NCBI RefSeq assembly: GCF_902706035.1
Contig: NZ_CACSJA010000030.1
Span: 1-62,329, forward strand
From: Pantoea sp. 18069
Lineage (GTDB): Bacteria; Pseudomonadota; Gammaproteobacteria; Burkholderiales; Burkholderiaceae_C
DNA length: 62,329 nucleotides
Direction: 5' to 3'
Shown: positions 59,192 to 62,329 of the stretch, piece by piece
Layout: each line of letters starts with the position of its first letter
Position numbering within the stretch: position 1 is the first letter of the stretch
Notes under the pieces: generated by a model
What the model was told of the DNA's origin: nothing
Databases searched by the model: none
Seen by the model: the letters and a program-made list of their open reading frames with translations, nothing else
Program-made: the position numbers and the translations under genes

Positions 59192-60739
59192 TCAGGTCGT
59201 TTGATCGATGCGCGCGTACAAAGTCGCGCGCGAAATCTGCAACTGGCGCGCCGTCGCCAGCTTGTTGCCGCCATTGGCCGCGAGCGACGCGGCAATCGCC
59301 TGCTGCTCGAGTTCGGCCACCTGCACATGCAAGGGGCGCAGCAGACGCTGGCTGTCGGCCTGCGCCGGATCGGCATTGGAAGGCGCCAGACCCGCGGCGA
59401 AATCGGTCAGCGCGGGCTTGGGCTCCACGCCCGCGGCGCGCAGCACTTCAGCCAGCAGCCGCGCATCGACGACACCGCTGTCGCCGCGCATCGCGGCCTG
59501 CTCCAGCACATTGCGCAGTTCGCGGATATTGCCGCGCCACTCCTGGGCCGCAAGCAGCGCCAGCGCATCGGCATGCCATTCGGGCGGCGGCATGTCGTTG
59601 CGCAGCCCCATGTCATCGCTGAGCACTTCGACCAGCGCGGGAATGTCGGCCCGGCGCTCGCGCAGCGGCGGCACGCGAATCGGCAGCACATGCAGGCGGT
59701 AGTACAGGTCTTCGCGGAACTGGCCGGCGCGCACCATGGCCTGCAGATCGCGCGAGGTGGCCGCGACCACGCGCACATTGAGCGGCAGCAGCTGGTTCGA
59801 GCCCAGCGGCTCGATCTCGCCTTCCTGCAGGGCGCGCAGCAGCTTGGCCTGCAAGCTGGCCGGCATGTCGCCGATCTCGTCAAGAAACAGCGTGCCGCCG
59901 TTGGCCAGCTTGAATTTTCCATCGCGCCCGCGCCGGTCGGCGCCGGTATAGGCGCCGGGCGCCACGCCAAAGAATTCGGCTTCAAGCAGCGTATCGGGAA
60001 TGGCCGCGATATTGAGCCCCACGAACGGACCGGCCGCGCGCGGAGAGGCCGCATGAATGGCGTGCGCCAGCAGCTCCTTGCCCGTGCCGGTCTCGCCCAG
60101 CAGCAGCACCGGACTCGAAGACTGCGCGGCCCGGCGCGCCTGGCGCTTGACTTCGGTGGCCGCGGGGCTTGCGCCGACGAAACTCGCAAACGTATGCTTG
60201 GCCTGGCGCAGCCCGGTACCGGCCTGGGCCAGCGCACGACCGCGCTGGGCCGCGAGTTCGCGGCGCGCATCGTCGAGATCGCGCTGCAGGCGCGCGAACT
60301 TGCTGATCAGGGGCTGCAGCGTGGTCTCGGGATGGTCGAACAGCACGATGCCGATCGCGCCTATCACCAGGCCCGCGTCGTCATGCAGCGGCAGCCGGCT
60401 GACGACAAACGTCCCGGCCTGGTTGGTAAGCAGATCGATCAGCACCGGCTCGCCGGTCTCGAGCACGCGACGCATCTGCGTGTTGGGAATCACCTCCTCG
60501 ACCATATGGCCCAGGAAATCGTTGACCGACGCCACGCCCAGCGCCGGCAAGAAGCGCCGATAGCCCTCGTTGACCCAGACCACGCGCCCCGAACGATCGG
60601 CCAGGAACATGCCCTGGCTCATGCTGGAGAACAGATGGAACATGGAGCGCGCCGCAAGCGCGAGAATGCTGTCGGCGTCCAGGGGCAGCCCATGGGCCGC
60701 AGGCGGAGTGGGTTCGCGAAGCGCAGGCGTCTCAGGCAT
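59192..60739 (-). CDS. Sigma-54-dependent transcriptional activator (PAS, AAA+, Fis HTH)
   Basis: This 515-residue protein has an N-terminal PAS-like sensor at about residues 28-135, a central AAA+ domain with Walker A GETGTGKE (215-222), the sigma-54 contact loop GAYTGA (262-267), Walker B GGTLFLDEIGD and the arginine-finger region, and a C-terminal Fis-type HTH in about the last 45 residues (NKLATARQLQISRATLYARI). The PAS domain points to a soluble ligand or redox signal. It lies upstream of the binding-protein gene on the same strand and should drive its -24/-12 promoter. Confidence 0.94.
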   Translation of the reverse strand: MPETPALREPTPPAAHGLPLDADSILALAARSMFHLFSSMSQGMFLADRSGRVVWVNEGYRRFLPALGVASVNDFLGHMVEEVIPNTQMRRVLETGEPVLIDLLTNQAGTFVVSRLPLHDDAGLVIGAIGIVLFDHPETTLQPLISKFARLQRDLDDARRELAAQRGRALAQAGTGLRQAKHTFASFVGASPAATEVKRQARRAAQSSSPVLLLGETGTGKELLAHAIHAASPRAAGPFVGLNIAAIPDTLLEAEFFGVAPGAYTGADRRGRDGKFKLANGGTLFLDEIGDMPASLQAKLLRALQEGEIEPLGSNQLLPLNVRVVAATSRDLQAMVRAGQFREDLYYRLHVLPIRVPPLRERRADIPALVEVLSDDMGLRNDMPPPEWHADALALLAAQEWRGNIRELRNVLEQAAMRGDSGVVDARLLAEVLRAAGVEPKPALTDFAAGLAPSNADPAQADSQRLLRPLHVQVAELEQQAIAASLAANGGNKLATARQLQISRATLYARIDQTT

Positions 60740-60767
60740 GAGCGCGATGGTAACCCCCCGGCCCCTC

Positions 60768-61637
60768 TCAGGCCTTATCGAAACCCAGCAGGCGCACGGC
60801 GTTGTCTTTCAGGATGCCGGGCATGACTTCGGGCTTGAAACCCGCGACTTCGAAATCCTTCATCCAGCGCTCGGGCGTGATCAGCGGGAAGTCGCTGCCG
60901 AACAGCACGCGGTCCTTGAGCAGCGTGTTCGCGTACTGCACCAGTTGCTTGGGAAAGTACTTGGGGCTCCAGCCCGACAGGTCGATCCAGACATTGGGCT
61001 TGTGCATCGCCACCGACAACGCCTCGTCCTGCCAGGGAAAGCTGGGGTGGGCCATGACGATCTGCATGTCGCCGAAATCCACGGCCACGTTGTCGAGCAG
61101 CATGGGGTTGCTGTACGACAGCCGCAACCCGCCGCCGCAGCGCATGCCGCTGCCAATGCCGCTGTGGCCCGTATGGAAGATCGCGGGCAGCTTGTGGGCG
61201 TTGATCACTTCGTAGATCGGCCAGGCCATGCGGTCGTAGGGGTCGTAGCCCTGCACCGTGGGGTGGAACTTGAAGCCCTTGACGCCCTCTTCCTTGATCA
61301 GCCGCTCGGCTTCGCGCGCACCCATCTTGCCCTTGTGCGGATCGACGCTGGCAAACGCCACCATCATGTCGCTGTTGGCGCGCGCGGCTTCGGCGATTTC
61401 CTCGTTGGGAATGCGCCGGCGGCCCATCTGCGACTCGGCGTCGACGGTAAACATCACCAGCCCAAGCTTGCGCTCGCGGTAATACGCCACGGTCTCGGCA
61501 ATCGTCGGCCGCGCCGAGCTGCCAAAGTACTTGTCGGCCGCGCGGTCGAATTCCTCGCCGTAGTTGTCGAACGGGTTGCGGCAGCTGACTTCGGCATGGG
61601 TATGGAAGTCGATGGCGACCAGGTCCTGGTGTTTCAT
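60768..61637 (-). CDS. Amidohydrolase family metal-dependent hydrolase
   Basis: This 289-residue TIM-barrel protein has the HxH metal motif in VAIDFHTHAEV, further ligands in PAIFHTGHSGIG and VMAHPSFPW, and the closing Asp in VLFGSDFPLIT. It belongs to the amidohydrolase-2 branch, where hydration, decarboxylation and lactone or C-C hydrolysis all occur. It precedes the sigma-54 regulator by 28 bases and so may be co-transcribed. The upstream 100 bases are A+T-rich and probably hold its promoter. Confidence 0.9.
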   Translation of the reverse strand: MKHQDLVAIDFHTHAEVSCRNPFDNYGEEFDRAADKYFGSSARPTIAETVAYYRERKLGLVMFTVDAESQMGRRRIPNEEIAEAARANSDMMVAFASVDPHKGKMGAREAERLIKEEGVKGFKFHPTVQGYDPYDRMAWPIYEVINAHKLPAIFHTGHSGIGSGMRCGGGLRLSYSNPMLLDNVAVDFGDMQIVMAHPSFPWQDEALSVAMHKPNVWIDLSGWSPKYFPKQLVQYANTLLKDRVLFGSDFPLITPERWMKDFEVAGFKPEVMPGILKDNAVRLLGFDKA

Positions 61638-61782
61638 GGCATGGCTTTCATGGTCACGGGAATGGCCGTCAGGCCGGATGTCCCGGCCATTTACCCGAAG
61701 AAAAATAGATATATTTCATAACTATATTCCATGCGTTTGCGGAGTCAGCAGGGGAAACCCTGGGTCAGGTGCAGGTGCGGAA

Positions 61783-61822
61783 CGTCACTGTACTTTCGTT
61801 GGTGCGTCACTCTACTTTCGTT
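61783..61822. repeat. Two direct repeats near the right-hand IS material
   Basis: CGTCACTGTACTTTCGTT (61783-61800) and CGTCACTCTACTTTCGTT (61805-61822) differ at one base and are 22 bases apart. Repeated subterminal blocks of this size occur at ends of some insertion sequences such as IS21-type. The identity here is open. Confidence 0.5.
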
Positions 61823-61888
61823 TTTTCCGGATGGGCTGCCGGCAGGGCGGCCCGTGGCTGCCTGTGAGAAGGCCAATGTGCGCTTGTT

Positions 61889-62090
61889 TTATTGAAGTAA
61901 GGCAAAGCCCGCTGTGTCTGGACCTACAGCCTGGCGCTCGTCGATGACTGCCAGCGTGTTGATGTACGCTGGATTGGCGTAAATCCACCAGAGACGGTTC
62001 TGCGTTGAATGCGCACTGGGAAGCGCGCTCAGGAGCATCCCTTTCAAGGTGTTTCGATCGTGTTCATGTAACCTACTGAGCGCCCGAGGT
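61889..62090 (-). pseudogene. Possible remnant of an IS-associated protein
   Basis: A minus-strand frame ending at 61889 has coding-like character over its last 48 or so residues (LWWIYANPAYINTLAVIDER, then a tail rich in Gly and Ala). No start or ribosome-binding site is seen, and further upstream it would run antisense through the transposase. I cannot name the family. It may be a decayed piece of another transposon gene. Confidence 0.25.
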
Positions 62091-62101
62091 TTGCGGGCGT
62101 T

Positions 62102-62329
62102 CAGGAGAAGAAAATCTGGCAAGAAGTCATTGAGCGGTTCGAGCAGCAGGCACCGGGTGCCGTGATGGCGCACCTGGCGTTGGATCAGGCATTGCCGGCC
62201 ATCTGGATCGACGAGGTGTTCCAGGCGCACCGCAGCCGGCAGTACCCGCGTGAGCTGCTGTTCTCCAGCGTGGTGGAGTTGATGCTGCTGGTTACGCTGG
62301 GGCTGCGCCCCTCACTGCACGCAGCCGCC
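62102..62329 (+). CDS. IS4-family transposase, N-terminal part (cut by window end)
   Basis: The frame is open to the last base. About 76 residues are visible: WQEVIERFEQQAPGAVMAHL, then HRSRQYPRELLFSSVVELM and LGLRPSLHAA, a typical start of one IS4-type group. An in-frame TAA lies at about 62069. No ATG, GTG or TTG is found between it and the conserved start. The codon where ATG is expected reads GTT (62099-62101). So either an unusual start is used or the copy is dead. Confidence 0.75.

Overview
The window looks like a chromosomal segment of a high-GC betaproteobacterium, most likely Burkholderiales and probably Comamonadaceae. This is inferred from gene content and codon choice, not from a database search. 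The pointers are the lon-clpX-clpP-tig block, hpnCDE, DUF2788 and DUF2189 proteins, and three separate tripartite-tricarboxylate-type (Bug/TctC) binding proteins with no cognate membrane subunits.

Region by region. 1-3460 is the end of an integrated prophage-like element: phage accessory genes, a truncated and hybrid DUF5131 gene, a small HTH protein and a tyrosine integrase that abuts tRNA-Cys. 3461-3940 is a tRNA operon (three identical tRNA-Gly, then tRNA-Cys). 4046-10045 holds lon, clpX, clpP and tig, all on the minus strand. 10459-12959 carries tRNA-Pro, four short genes (three of them for small hydrophilic proteins on the minus strand) and an isochorismatase-like hydrolase. 13129-16538 contains two different RNA-guided-nuclease insertion elements (OMEGA systems): an IscB gene with its structured upstream omega-RNA, and a TnpB gene of the IS200/IS605 type, with tRNA-Leu between them. 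16649-21065 is an RND efflux pump and its adaptor. 21387-26034 is a squalene pathway (hpnC, hpnD, hpnE) with a DEAD-box helicase between hpnC and hpnD.

26079-30837 is an acyl-CoA operon (CaiB-type CoA-transferase, crotonase, MDR oxidoreductase, Bug receptor) with a GntR/FCD regulator. 31150-34264 is a Bug receptor, an MFS exporter and an amidohydrolase with overlapping ends. 34368-46134 is the most interesting metabolic region: porin, Bug receptor, Asp/Glu-racemase-like enzyme, BNR propeller protein, HpcH/HpaI aldolase, two dihydroxyphthalate-decarboxylase-like proteins, extradiol dioxygenase, LigJ-type 4-oxalomesaconate hydratase, an unusual SDR, an FAH-family hydrolase and a LysR regulator with two HTH domains. 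Together they look like uptake, decarboxylation and meta-cleavage of a carboxylated aromatic. No known pathway that I recognise has this gene set.

46549-52913 is mostly housekeeping (YddG-like exporter, small membrane proteins, HAD phosphatase, ferrochelatase) followed by a sulfur operon (rhodanese, YeeE/YedE transporter, small membrane protein). 52981-61637 is a branched-chain-type ABC transporter with an alpha/beta hydrolase and an amidohydrolase. A sigma-54 activator gene lies just upstream of the binding-protein gene. Between the two I see a good -24/-12 promoter and two upstream palindromic sites. The window ends in insertion-sequence material, including the start of an IS4-type transposase.
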